Shown one piece after another: positions 12,122 through 22,604 of a stretch of DNA of 64,000 nt. The notes under the pieces were generated by a model. That model made no database searches. It had not been told where the DNA came from and worked only from the letters and a program-made list of their open reading frames with translations. The number at the start of each line of letters is the position of its first letter. Positions within the stretch are counted from its first letter, which is position 1. Source of the DNA: Trichobilharzia szidati. Its lineage: Eukaryota > Platyhelminthes > Trematoda > Strigeidida > Schistosomatidae. Position numbers and translations under genes: made by a program. The stretch lies in NCBI GenBank assembly GCA_944472155.2, contig OX235271.1, positions 105,413,256-105,477,255 of the forward strand, written 5' to 3'.

Positions 12122-13189
12122 GATTATTATGCGAATATACAGGTACACAGATATAAATACATGGAATGTGCAGTCAAAAGTAAAAATAATAACAATAAAA
12201 ATATAGAGTTTCTATAAAGCTAAGATGTTCAAACGGGCTCACCGGTTATTCTGGCGGACCTAAGACTTTGCTAGCTTAATATACCGGATTCGAATAGAAA
12301 TAAAAATACAAAATCCGTACAGTTACTGGAAGAATATGTTAAAATTTGTCACTTGGGTTATTACAAGGTCCAAAATCCACAATTAACTTAACAGACTCCA
12401 GAAGCATTGTAAGAAGACTGCTCCAATCTTAATTCTCCAATGTCGATATTGACAGAAATCGACCAAGGTAACGTAGGGAGAAATTACGGTGTCCCTGCGA
12501 AATTTTGAAATAGAAGATAGGTAATTAGAATTGACCGATGGCAGTTGAGATGGTGGAGACGACGGAGAGTTGTAGGCAGAACTATATTTTCATTCAAAAC
12601 ACGAGGTTAAGTTCAAAGTACAGAGATCTTGGTTGAAACAAAGTAGTGTACAATATGTTCATTTCTCACATAATAGTAAAAGTTGGGCTGAAATTATCCC
12701 GCATGCTCAAGGTCATTGGTGGAGTGAGACGCTCAAAGGTCATTTGCGTCCATGTTAGTCGGCCATGTTGGGTTGCAATTCTGTATCCGTTCGTTTACAC
12801 ATTGTTTTTTACGTTTATCCTGCAGCTATTCACGACTTATCTTGATGCATATTGTTCACAAATGTTGCTTTTCAACTCATTTTTGTTTCCGTTGATGTTA
12901 AAATTCGTTGGTTTCGAAAGATTTTACCACCAGATCAGTGCATACATTTCATGATAGTTGTTTCATACCTTGCTTTCATGCGTGGTTTCAGTGTTTTAGT
13001 CGTTTTTCAGCCAATAATGAAATAGTGCTGTGTGGAAGTTTTGGAAAATATGCAAGTGAACATGTTTAGCTGACAAAAGCTGTTGTTTTTAGTTCATTTG
13101 CTGGTTGCCGTTATTGATTCTGGCTCAGTTGGTTACTTAGAATGTAGAAATCTCGAAAAAACAATGTCTTTCACATTCATGTTTACAAC

Positions 13190-13360
13190 ATGCAGCAGTC
13201 TACGAGTGAATCCGGTGAGGGGAATACGACCAGGGTTGCTATTGGCAAGTTTTCCGAAGAGCATATTAAACCTGGAGATTTCAGAACGTGGTTTGAAGTT
13301 GAAAAAGCTTTGAAGCTTTTTGAGAAGCTGAGCATACCATCAGTGTATATTATCAGTTAA
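13190..13360 (+). other. Small plus-strand reading frame, possibly a gag relic (copy A)
   Basis: A 56-codon frame starting at ATG 13,190 reads VAIGKFSEEHIKPGDFRTWF then EVEKALKLFEKLSIP. It resembles the start of an LTR-retrotransposon gag (a conserved W in a charged helix), but I cannot assign it. The two base differences I see between copies A and B in this frame are both silent (GAG/GAA, ACG/ACC). It is open at 57,177-57,347 in copy B as well. It may instead be an exon of a host gene. Confidence 0.3.
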
Positions 13361-14525
13361 AGAATCAGTTATATTGTCAGAGAATCTAAATCAAACAGGG
13401 TCAAGCCACATAAGAAGTATGAATCTGTTGTGCCTGTACGAAGTTTTGGAACTGAAAGAAACTTGATAGCAATCAGAAACCCCTAAATGGTAAGTGTTAC
13501 CTATGTTTAATAATGCCCAATATACTAGATCCAAATACATGAACTAGGACCGCCTGTACCAAAGCCAGTGTTAACGGCCATTCAGTGTGTTGCAAGACGA
13601 CTTAAAAAGCGGATAACATGGTGACCTGGTGAGTGTACGAACTATCCCAGTTGAAGGTAAGACTTTAATTAGCAAGAATAACGTTTCGGGTTGTGGTCTA
13701 CAATCGGTGGTTACAACAAGCTGAGAAGCTGATTATTATTCGGGGTGAAAATATTGGCTGAATACAGATTGCTTGTTTCATTTCAAATAATGGAATTCCT
13801 ATTTTTCGGATGTTTGTGATTTCTCCGTAGCTATAAATACGGATAACCATTATTTTTAAAAAAACTAAATAAATTTTCCTAGGACAATTGGTTTTCTATT
13901 TCTTGGTGAAATATCAAATTAATACGATTAGAAGATTAGGTAGCAAAGTAGAATGTTCTGTGATTGAGAATCGTAGTCGTCGTGTTTCGGGATTAATATC
14001 GCGCTTCTAACTATTATAACCCTATGGATATAGGCTTTCCCTAATGGTACATTATGATATCTAGAAGTCATAAGCACACTATCTTCAGTAAATTTATTCT
14101 TACTTCTTAAGGGACTGCAAATAGTGAGTCATTTGAGGTGATAGGATGAATACCTGTAAACGCTTTCGTTGAGATTATGGTATATTTACTTTTTCCGAGT
14201 GGGAGACGATCTTTTTACCAAGAAGGTTCTCAGGATGTCCACTTTTACTTTGAAATTCAAAGATAACGTTAAGTTGCTCACTAAGATATTAGCGGAAACC
14301 TCTTTAAGGTAGCTATGTAGCTTTAGGTAATGCGTCATAGAAGTAAGCAACGTAGTGTCTAAATATATTAAACGTTGTATAACTGGTCAAATCGTAGCTC
14401 TTACATACTAGTTAGTCTTATAAATAATGAATGCACCGTACAAACGTTTACTTTGATTTGCATATGTAGCTCATAAGCATTATACCTGCGTGTAATATAC
14501 ATTTAAGGCTGGTACGCTTGTTTCG
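13361..14525. other. No gene seen
   Basis: AT-rich spacer between the small gag-like frame and Gypsy-2. No exon, RNA gene or recognisable element found. It is repeated in copy B. Confidence 0.45.
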
Positions 14526-14821
14526 TGTTCTATTTGACTAAATTAGCGTACACGTATTTTCTAGTACTTCTTCACGTTTATCAATGTGCGCAGACGGTGT
14601 GGCTACTCGACGCCCACAACGTAAAATCAGAAGGCACTTGTGAAGAGTGTAACCGTGTATTATAGCAGTAGTCAAATTTCAAAATTGTATCAAGGTAACG
14701 CTCAACAGTAAATTGACAAATGTTTACGAAGTACATATAAAATCGGTATGTGTAAACATATAATATGAGTATGCAAATTAGATTAAAATCGTATGTTTAT
14801 AGTTGGTACAGGGGTTCTACA
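14526..14821 (-). repeat. Gypsy-2 3' LTR (copy A)
   Basis: A 296-bp direct repeat of 19,410-19,705, running TGTTCTATTT to GGTTCTACA on the plus strand. The purine tract that would prime plus-strand DNA synthesis lies just inside it, read on the minus strand. Confidence 0.95.
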
Positions 14822-15236
14822 TAATTCCCCCACCACAACACTGAAATATAAAAAAATACATTTAAGTGTTCGACAATAACATGCATCAGCATAATATGCA
14901 GCAGAGATAGTACGTAGAAAGCGATTTATTAAGCTGAAAAATGAGCAGTTTAATGCGGTTAATAAGGTCGATAATAAATGCGATAATAAAAGAAAAAATA
15001 GGATTGATGATCGTGGTAGAATATATAAGGAATGATACAATCGGCCGGGGATCTGTAGTCTGTATACGGAAACGATACGTGAATATTAAGCGCTATATGA
15101 CAAAATGTAATAATACAGGAAATATCGATGTTAAAATAGTAGTGACGTGATTTACGTATGAAAATATTAATCAGTTAAATGAGTAGTCAAATGACAATTA
15201 CGAATAAAGATAATAAAAATGAAAATTCGTAATAAG

Positions 15237-18200
15237 TTATATATTGATGATTTGTACATAACGTTTAGGCCAATGAACTCTCCTACCAGAGCGTGTTGTT
15301 TTCATAGGTTTCTCTGGCGACGTTGAAGCTTGCGTGGATGTAGCTGTTGGCACGTCGTTCAGCTGGTCTTTATCGTTGGCTTCGAAATCGTCGATGAATG
15401 CTGGTTTGACTCTGTCGACACTGATGGCTTCTGCTTTATTCAGTCGTTCTATCGTGATAACTTTATCATTTCTATTTAGAACTTTGAATGGGCCATCGTA
15501 AGCGGGTTGAAGTTGTCGTTGTACACCCTCTCTCCTGACGAAGACGTGAGTGCAATCTGTCAGTTGTGGCGGGATGTATGACGTTCGTTCCTGCTTGCGT
15601 GGAATTGATATCTTGAGCTCGTTCATGTGTTGTTTTAGCTGGTGCACATAACCAGTCATATCTTGTGGAACTTGGTTACCTGGGGTGAAAAATTCTCCTG
15701 GTAGTCGTAATGTTGTTCCATAGACTAGTTCGGAAACACAGCAGCCAATATCTTTCTTTAGAGCAGATCGTATACCAAGCAGTACCAGTGGGAGTTTGGT
15801 TGACCAGTCGTTTTGAGTCAAAGAAGCAGCGAGCGCAGCTTTGAGTTGTCGATGAAGTCGTTCAACCATGCCGTTGGAACTAGGATGGTAGGCGGTTGTT
15901 CGTATTCGTTTAATGCCCAGTAATTCAGTTAGCTGGTGGAAAAGTCGGCTTTCAAACTGAGCATCTCTGTCTGTAGTGATAATGGATGGGACACCAAAGT
16001 TAGCTATCCAGTTTTCGACCAAAGCTTTAGCTACCGTTTCAGCGGAGACGTTGGCTATTGGAACTGCTACAGGCCAACGAGTGAATCTATCGATGCAAGT
16101 TAGAATATAGTTGAAATCATTGGAAGGAGGTAGTGGACCAACTATGTCTACATGTATATGTTCAAATCTAGAGTCGGGGTTAGGAAAGCGACCAAGTGGT
16201 GCATTAGTGTGACGGTTGATTTTGACTCTTTGACATGACAAGCAATTTCGTGTCCACTTCTTAACATCGCTATTAATGTTCGGCCATATAAATCTTTCTT
16301 TTATTAGTTTGATAGTAGCGCTGACACCGGGATGAGACAAGTTATGTAACTTCTCGAATACTGTATGTCTCATAGCCGCTGGAACGAAGGGTCGATATTT
16401 ACCTGTAGAGGTGTCGCAGATTATTTTTGTCGTGCCAAAAGGAATTGCGTCTAGTTTTAAAGATGTTGTTTTAGAAGACACGATCTTCTTTAGTTCGGCA
16501 TCATCTCGTTGTAAGTTTGAGAGACGTTCGTAGTCGCTGTCTGGGCATACAATGTTGTCAATGTGCACACGTGATAAAGCGTCTGCCACTTCATTGTTTT
16601 TACCCTTCACATGTCGCAGATCGGAGGTGAACTGAGATATAAACTCGAGATGTCGTAGTTCACGCGGAGAGTAGTTATCCTGTTTTGCTGATAAGGCTTT
16701 CGTTAGAGCCTTATGGTCTGTAAAGACAGTAAAAGCTGTACCTTCCAGCATATGTCGAAAGTGCTTGATTGCTAAATAAACAGGCAATAACTCTCTACCA
16801 AAAGTGCTATAGCGGCATTGAGTAGGATTCAGTCGTTTCGAAAAGAATGCTAGGGGTTGCCATTCGCCGTGTACCTGTTGTTGTAAAACTGCCCCAATGG
16901 CAACGTCTGAAGCGTCAGTCATGAGAGACAGGGGGAGTGATTTTGGCGTCTGACTAAGAGTGTCTTGTCATTTAACAATTGTTTGACAGTTTCGAATGCT
17001 TTAACAGCTTCTGCGGGCAAATGGGTAGAACGACTATGTCCACGTAAGCAATCGGTTAATGGTTGTAAAGCTTTAGCACAGTTCGGGATAAAACGCCGGT
17101 AAAAATTAATGAGACCCAAAAATCGTCGTAATTTCTTAAAAGAATCTGGTAATGGATAATCTTTGATAGCTTGTACGTCATCAGGGACTGGTCTGATTCC
17201 TTGGCTATCGATTAAATGACCAAGAAATTTCAGTGGAGTCTAAGTTGATAGTCATACCGTATTGGTTAAGTCTTTCAAACACAGTGTTCACATGTTTCAA
17301 ATGCTCGGCTTCGTCTGCACTTGCAATTAGTAAGTCGTCGATGTATGCGTAGGCGAAAGGGATACCACGGAGTACTTGGTCAATTAGGCGTTGGAATGTC
17401 TGAGCGGCGTTCATAAGTCCGAATGGCATGCGTACGAATTCATATAAACCGAATGGTGTGGTAATGGCAGTTTCCGGAACGTCATCCGGGTGGATGGGGA
17501 TATGATGATACGCTCGGACAAGATCGATTTTAGAGAAAACTTTAACATCTGGTAAGTTGCTAGCGAAATCGTGGATATGTGGTATTGGGTATCGATCAGG
17601 TACCGTTTGCTTGTTTAAAGCTCGATAATCACCACACGGCCGTATCTCACCAGAAGACTTTTTGGGTACCATGTGAAGCGGTGAAGACCAAGAGCTGTTG
17701 GACGGTCGAATAATACCAAGCTCTAGCATTTTATCGAACTCTGTTTTGGCAATTTTAAGTCGATATGGGTCAAGGCGTCGGGGACGTGCAAAAACTGGTG
17801 GTCCAGTGGTTTTAATATGATGAACCACATGATGCTTCGGTTCTGTTCCTCGAAAAGAAGGTTGTAGAAGGTCAGGAAACTGATTTACCAAATTGGTATA
17901 TGGAGGTGCTGGTGTGCGTGTGACCATCAAGTTCAGTGATGATGCACGGCTAATCGTACCAGCAATGTACGTTTTATTGAGCGAATCTATTAGCTTGGGG
18001 CTTATCGGATCAACTAACAGTTTGTGTTGCTGTAGAAAATCGATACCGAGGATTGGGGATGGGACGTCTGCAAAGATGAAACACCAAGTGTAGGTATTCT
18101 TTAAACCAAAATCTAAAGTCATTCGCTTAGTTCCATATGTAACAATACTGGACTGATTAACAGCTTGGAGCGTAACTGCTGGGTCAGGATGCTGACATTC

Positions 18201-18326
18201 CTGTGTAGACGGAGGGAGAACACTCACCTCTGCTCCTGTGTCAACTAAGAATGTCGTACCGGTGTTTTTATCTGTTACATAAAACAAACAACTGTTAGAT
18301 CGTAGATTGCCAACAGTAGTTTTCAC
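15237..18326 (-). pseudogene. Gypsy-2 pol: protease-RT-RNase H-integrase with two frameshifts (copy A)
   Basis: Three consecutive frames make up pol. Bases 18,326-17,205 hold the protease ([15 protein letters not shown]) and reverse transcriptase ([37 protein letters not shown]). Bases 17,119-16,919 hold the RT connection (GLINFYRRFIPN). Bases 16,922-15,237 hold RNase H and integrase (561 codons intact): [33 protein letters not shown]...CLSCQ zinc module, [13 protein letters not shown] and [14 protein letters not shown], then an AYDGPFKVL module. Gag ends in TGA overlapping the pol frame start (GTGA), so pol would need a -1 frameshift, as is usual for Gypsy elements. The two breaks, near 17,215-17,235 and near 16,955, also occur in copy B. 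Confidence 0.9.
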
Positions 18327-19129
18327 ACAGACGATATATATTTTGGTTTAGTCTGAAAGTTGCAAGGTGAACGGTACCGTCGTGCATTGCTTCCATAACT
18401 ACGGTGATACCAGCAAATACTATCGCGATGTCGTAGCGTGCTAGGGGATCGAGAAAGACGTTGACGAGACGAGCTTCTAGAACGGCTTGGTTGTGTGCGT
18501 GTAGTCAGTTTTGCTAACTGACTCAGTAAGGTGTCGACTTTGTGTTCTAGAGTCTGTATTCTATCGTGAGTGTCTGGTATTCTGCTAGTGGAAGCGACAG
18601 ATTGAGGTGTTGACCTCTCGTACATGCGATCCGCGATTTCGGTGAGCCTTTCTATGTAAATGTCGTCGTCTCCGAAAGCAAGAACCTGCTGGATGTTTGC
18701 GGGAAGTCGTCGTAGCCATATTTGGTAAAAGAGACGTTTATCGATTTCTCTTCCTGCAACTAGGCTTTGCATATGCCTCATGAGTTGCGACGGGGTTTTA
18801 TCACCTAACTCAACATTGCTTAACAGGCGATCGAGTGCTTGCCTATCCGAAAGCGAAGTGCATCGCAGTACCTCTTCCTTCAACTTCTCGTAAGGCGCTT
18901 CTGTGCTGGGTTGGACGATGTATTGCCGTACCTGCTCGGTGACTTCGTCTGGTAGTACTGTACTCAAAATGCCAAATTTAGCTGTCTGTGACGTGAGCTT
19001 ATTGCTAGCCAAATAATGTTCCAGTCGAGCAAACCAAAGATGAGGGTCTCTGGGCTTAAAAACTGGTACAGTAAGAGAAATAATACTAACAGATCCCAAC
19101 TCTAAATTATCAGAGGTATTGGAAGACAT
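18323..19129 (-). CDS. Gypsy-2 gag (intact frame, copy A only)
   Basis: A capsid/nucleocapsid precursor of about 268 residues. I take the start at ATG 19,129 ([13 protein letters not shown]) because homology to Gypsy-1 gag begins soon after it ([20 protein letters not shown]). Later segments [13 protein letters not shown] and [16 protein letters not shown] match Gypsy-1. The C-terminus is Arg/Ser-rich with a cysteine/histidine cluster ([13 protein letters not shown]...C) suggesting a nucleic-acid-binding zinc knuckle. It is absent from copy B because the duplication ends before it. Confidence 0.82.
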   Translation of the reverse strand: MSSNTSDNLELGSVSIISLTVPVFKPRDPHLWFARLEHYLASNKLTSQTAKFGILSTVLPDEVTEQVRQYIVQPSTEAPYEKLKEEVLRCTSLSDRQALDRLLSNVELGDKTPSQLMRHMQSLVAGREIDKRLFYQIWLRRLPANIQQVLAFGDDDIYIERLTEIADRMYERSTPQSVASTSRIPDTHDRIQTLEHKVDTLLSQLAKLTTRTQPSRSRSSSRQRLSRSPSTLRHRDSICWYHRSYGSNARRYRSPCNFQTKPKYISSV

Positions 19130-19409
19130 GTTACAATTCGTAAAAAATGGTTTAAGAGTAGCAAAATGGCAAAATTTGTGCACAATAAGAATATGGCAAA
19201 ACAGAAAAACATGCAATGCAGATGCTTACCACAAACTACTGCAGGTTGTGCTATGAGCAAACACAAGAATGAGTTCGAATTGTTTAATAAATATATAAAT
19301 CCGCGAAAGTTAGAGTTTTAATAATCCAGCAAGTGTAATGACGGGTCGAGGTCAAAAGTCGTCGTCGTCGGAGTCAGCAATTTGTCGTCGGGCTCACCAA
19401 TTTGTTGCG

Positions 19410-19705
19410 TGTTCTATTTGACTAAATTAGCGTACACGTATTTTCTAGTACTTCTTCACGTTTATCAATGTGCGCAGACGGTGTGGCTACTCGACGCCCA
19501 CAACATAAAATCAGAAGGCACTTGTGAAGAGTGTAACCGTGTATTATAGCAGTGGTCAAATTTCAAAATTGTATCAAGGTAACGCTCAACAGTAAATTGA
19601 CAAATGTTTACGAAGTACATATAAAATCGGTATGTGTAAACATATAATATGAGTATGCAAATTAGATTAAAATCGTATGTTTATAGTTGGTACAGGGGTT
19701 CTACA
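19410..19705 (-). repeat. Gypsy-2 5' LTR
   Basis: The second 296-bp LTR; would hold the promoter of the element. Two base differences from the 3' LTR are visible (GTAA/ATAA context near position 100 and GTAGTC/GTGGTC). The primer-binding site may be the TGGTGAGCCCGA about 10 nt inside the LTR on the minus strand; the matching tRNA was not identified. Confidence 0.93.
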
Positions 19706-19743
19706 CGCTGTGTGATGAGTTCTGCAAAACACGGTACTATCCT

Positions 19744-19960
19744 AATTAAAGCAAGAAGAACAGGTCAAGTATAGGTAAGATATACGAACTGACAAACTGT
19801 AAGAGGAGGGGATAAGTTACGCTCGAGTGCCTTAACTTCTTAATGTGAACAGTCAGACGAAATATTATTTTAGAAATCGCTAAGACATGGGAAGACCAGG
19901 ATTGGTCAGAAGAAAAATTAATCCGATACTTAACGTCCAACTTGATTTCTATATCACTAT
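19744..19960 (-). mobile_element. CR1/Jockey-like non-LTR retrotransposon fragment
   Basis: A 64-codon minus-strand frame reads VKYRINFSSDQSWSSHVLAISK, IKKLRH and YPLLLQFVSSYILPIL. This is the conserved stretch downstream of the reverse-transcriptase palm in CR1/Jockey-like elements (compare LGLKYSHNLSFSEHI in the copies at 27-30 kb). It is truncated on both sides; the Gypsy-2 LTR begins 38 bp away. Confidence 0.6.
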
Positions 19961-20945
19961 CATGTTATACGACGGTAATGGGAATTAACAGCTTCATTTA
20001 ACTTTCTTTTACATCTAAAACTGAAATTAGCAAAGTAGATATTCAAGCACTGCAGTTGTTGATCATAGAAATGACGGATATATTAGATAACATCACGTTA
20101 TTCAACAGCATATCAGAAATAAATAAAAAATTGTTTCTTAACTCGTTGCCAAGTGGACAGTCTATTTGATGATGCCACTGCATATTAACTGATTAATGAA
20201 GTAGCTATCAACTCTGATTTACTGCATTTACTTGTGCTACATACTTGGCGTTTAGCACTATACAGACTTGCAGCTGGCTAAATAGGGCGAATTTAGCGCA
20301 ACGAACATTACGAAATTATAATTCAACTTGCTACATCCTACTTAGTTTTCACAATGTGCTATTTTATAGAAACAGACTCGAAATCCTATGAATGATTAAA
20401 GTAACAGTCTCATAATACTGTAGTAAATCTCCATTCCACTAAGCTTAACATGCATTAATCAGAATTCACATATTACGAAAGCTCAAAGTATGGCGACGCA
20501 TTGAAAAAGTTCAGAAGGAGTAGAAATGAAGAATATATTAAGCATTTCATTAATTTACAAATGAAAAATCTGATGAAGGGTATTAGTGTTAGTTTGACAG
20601 ATTGACATTTCCACTGATTTCAAATTCCACAAGCTCCATATACCTAAAATGTGAAGCCCAACATGAAGTTATGAAATGTAATTTTATATATTAGTATCAA
20701 TAATAATACTGAGTAAAATTCCCATACAAATAAAAGAATAAGTAGTCCACAGCTGGTCTTTATATTGACGCCATACGCATAAATGTGCCTCATAAGTTGT
20801 CCAGCATTAGAGGATTACACGCAAATCTCAAGATAAACTCTGAAACACCCATTCTGTTGAGGCGTCATTCTCTCGTCAATTTCACACTAAATACGTCTAC
20901 GTTAAATGAGGTATTGCAAATATGAAGCTGAGAAATTGGTCCACA
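19961..20945. other. No gene seen
   Basis: AT-rich spacer between the CR1-like scrap and the chimeric BEL/Pao element. No recognisable coding or repeat structure. Confidence 0.45.
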
Positions 20946-20950
20946 ATCTC
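20946..20950. repeat. Target-site duplication, left (ATCTC)
   Basis: A 5-bp direct repeat flanking the chimeric element, matching 25,436-25,440 exactly. It shows that the two LTRs and everything between them inserted as one unit. Confidence 0.88.
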
Positions 20951-21343
20951 TGTAGGATTATTTTTTACCTACAAATTTATTCTTTCCTCAGTACTGACGA
21001 TACAGGGTCTCGGGTTAGCTATAGTTAAAAACAGGATGACTTGACTTAACTTTATCTGTTTCTAAAACATAAAATAAATCATACAATTACCCCAAGAAAA
21101 ATGTACAAATCCACTGTCATTACAAAAAGAGGACAAAAACGTACCGAACAGTATTGAGGGTACGGACAAAATGAACAGTCGATTAATTGCATGTATACAC
21201 AAATAGAGTGACAGACAAAAAAGAACACTCAAGGTCATCACGTGGTGAGAGTTACAATAAATTGACCAATAATCGCGACAAGAAGGTCACATCATATTGA
21301 TTAACTGTCTATCATATAGTCTATCTATCTGTCGCGATTAACA
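20951..21343 (-). repeat. BEL/Pao 3' LTR
   Basis: 393 bp, TG...CA. Compared with 25,043-25,435 it differs at five sites (about 1.3%) and has no indels. The last codons and stop of the chimeric frame (TAG at 21,321-21,323) lie inside it. Confidence 0.95.
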
Positions 21344-21692
21344 CTCCCCGCGAACGATCACCACGTTGACTTCTTGTACTTGGAACCATAAAGTTGTCTG
21401 CTTCTTCCAGCAAACATACGCTTCTTATATCTTGTTCCACTTCTTGAGTTGAAGTTTTCAAACACACTGTCCTGACGAGGCCATCTTGGTCATAGTACAT
21501 CTGCTTAACTATAGCCTTTCGCCAGAGACCTCTCTGTGTGTCAGCACTGTTAACTAAGACGAGATCATCAGGTTGTAGGTTGTGCTTTATATCCAACCAC
21601 TTAGATCTTGTTTGCAGCATCAGAAGATATCCACGTAGCCATTTATGCCAGAGCAAATCAGTCAAATATTTTGGAAGTAGTTGACTATAGTG
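21321..21692 (-). CDS. BEL/Pao pol C-terminal domain (DUF5641), 3' part of the chimeric frame
   Basis: About 123 codons beginning near HYSQLLPKYL. The segments LLWHKWLRGYLLMLQTRSKW, NLQPDDLVLVN, GLWRKAIVKQ and DGLVRTVCLKT...IRSVCLLEE match the DUF5641 domain that follows integrase in BEL/Pao pol (typically W..YL..LQ.R.KW...D.VLV...W..G.V......G.VR.V..KT). It marks the element as BEL/Pao and is its only surviving pol segment. It is in frame with the DPP III part upstream, and the tail runs through the purine tract into the 3' LTR. Confidence 0.85.
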   Translation of the reverse strand, partial: HYSQLLPKYLTDLLWHKWLRGYLLMLQTRSKWLDIKHNLQPDDLVLVNSADTQRGLWRKAIVKQMYYDQDGLVRTVCLKTSTQEVEQDIRSVCLLEEADNFMVPSTRSQRGDRSRGVLIATDR

Positions 21693-22604
21693 TTGGAAGA
21701 AAGCATATCCATACATAGCATTCGCTTTACCTTTGTAATATTGTAATTTTCTTAAGAATTCACCAATTGTTGAACGAGCCGCAGTTAAAAGCCCTTTTGG
21801 AACGACTACTTCATCTGTACGTACCATAAAATCGTCAGCCTCAATCAAAACTCGCAGAATCGCATAACAAGCACAGCAATGTGCTTGACACCATGATCCA
21901 ATGTCATCAGCATTTCCTGCTGGAGAATAAAACTCTATGGAAGTTACAACTGAAGGAATCATTGACAACCAATTAATATAGACTACATCTGAGACATCGC
22001 CTTGAGCACAGTTGGTATTCAAACCGAACTGCTCCAGAACAAGAGGTAAATCAGATAAATTAATTCCAACGCACTCAGTTTGACACTCTTCGATTGCGGA
22101 TGAAAGCTTTGAAAACTTGCTGTCAAACGTTTCTCTTGGTTCACACCAACCTTTTATAGGACCTCCATTTATGACATATTCAGTAGTTTTCGTGTGGAAA
22201 TTTCGTTTTCCATAACAATCACACCGAAACAGTTTACCAGAACTATATCCCATCAGCTCATGAAGTCCAACTTGTAATTTAAAGGAACTTTCAATATGTT
22301 CCACGTACATTTGCTTGTCTTCATTACGTAGAAATTCTGTTTTAGGATCCTTGAAACGAACACTAAGTACATTATCCAAAGAAACATTTTTAAATCCATC
22401 AACTTGTCGTACATCATCATAGTTAGGAATATTAGTTCCAACAGGAATTCCAGAAGTCGCGAACGTCACTACATCAATACTAGTAAAGTTTGGCTGTAAG
22501 AAATTAACTTTTTCAGACGTAGAATACCAGGGTAAACTTGTTAACAACCTTTCAGCATTATTTACAAGTCGTTGGAATTTTTTAGACACTGACCTATTTA
22601 CAAC
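21693..22604 (-). CDS. Captured dipeptidyl peptidase III fragment, active site altered
   Basis: About 304 codons matching the catalytic half of DPP III (peptidase family M49), a cytosolic zinc enzyme that removes dipeptides from peptide N-termini. Recognisable segments are SKKFQRLVNNAERLL, FTSIDVVTFATSGIPVGTNI, PNYDDVRQVDGFKNVSL, HELMGYSSGKLF, WDSKF-like FDSKFSKLSS, EECQTECVG and DVVYINWLSM. The family zinc motif is HELLGH; here the second histidine is tyrosine (TAT at 22,245-22,247), while the first His, the catalytic Glu and the EEC motif remain. The enzyme's N-terminal half and extreme C-terminus are missing. The host gene is not in this window. The part has no introns and reads in frame with its neighbours on both sides. 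Confidence 0.9.

Larger units (their letters stand above)
8140..12148 (-). mobile_element. Gypsy-1, decayed Gypsy/Ty3 retrotransposon (copy A)
   Basis: Minus-strand gag followed by a pol ordered protease, reverse transcriptase, RNase H, integrase: the Ty3/Gypsy order, resembling schistosome elements of the Boudicca/Saci type. I found no pair of long terminal repeats in 7,440-8,139 or 12,150-13,080, so the element has either lost its LTRs or they are too diverged to see. The same element with the same four pol nonsense codons is at 52,126-56,135, so it was dead before the duplication. Confidence 0.88.
1..17916. repeat. Segmental duplication, copy A (left end outside the window)
   Basis: This block is nearly identical to 43,953-61,871. 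Aligning by eye, the offset is 43,952 at the start, 43,970 after a 21-nt indel in an exon and two small intron indels, 43,986 after a TA-repeat length change near 7.4 kb, 43,987 after a 1-nt indel in Gypsy-1, and 43,955 after a 32-nt indel near 14.97 kb. Substitutions are sparse; I judge identity at about 99% but have not computed it. Homology stops sharply at 17,916, inside Gypsy-2. The left limit cannot be seen because copy A is already homologous at base 1. Both copies carry the same mobile elements at the same sites, so those insertions predate the duplication. Confidence 0.95.
14526..19705 (-). mobile_element. Gypsy-2, near-complete Gypsy/Ty3 retrotransposon with both LTRs (copy A)
   Basis: A 5.18-kb element on the minus strand bounded by two 296-bp LTRs, each TG...CA. 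Order from right to left: 5' LTR, leader, gag, protease-RT-RNase H-integrase, purine-rich tract (GGTGGGGG) and 3' LTR. Two differences are visible between the LTRs, so the insertion is fairly young. The pol frame has two frameshifts. No matching target-site duplication is visible: the five bases outside the left LTR are TTTCG and those outside the right LTR are CGCTG. A partial copy lies at 58,513-61,871. Confidence 0.93.

Noticed and set aside
14783..15040. 85-codon minus-strand and 69-codon plus-strand frames at 14.8-15.1 kb
   Set aside because: They lie in the Gypsy-2 3' region and LTR, are disrupted by the 32-nt deletion in copy B and have no motifs.
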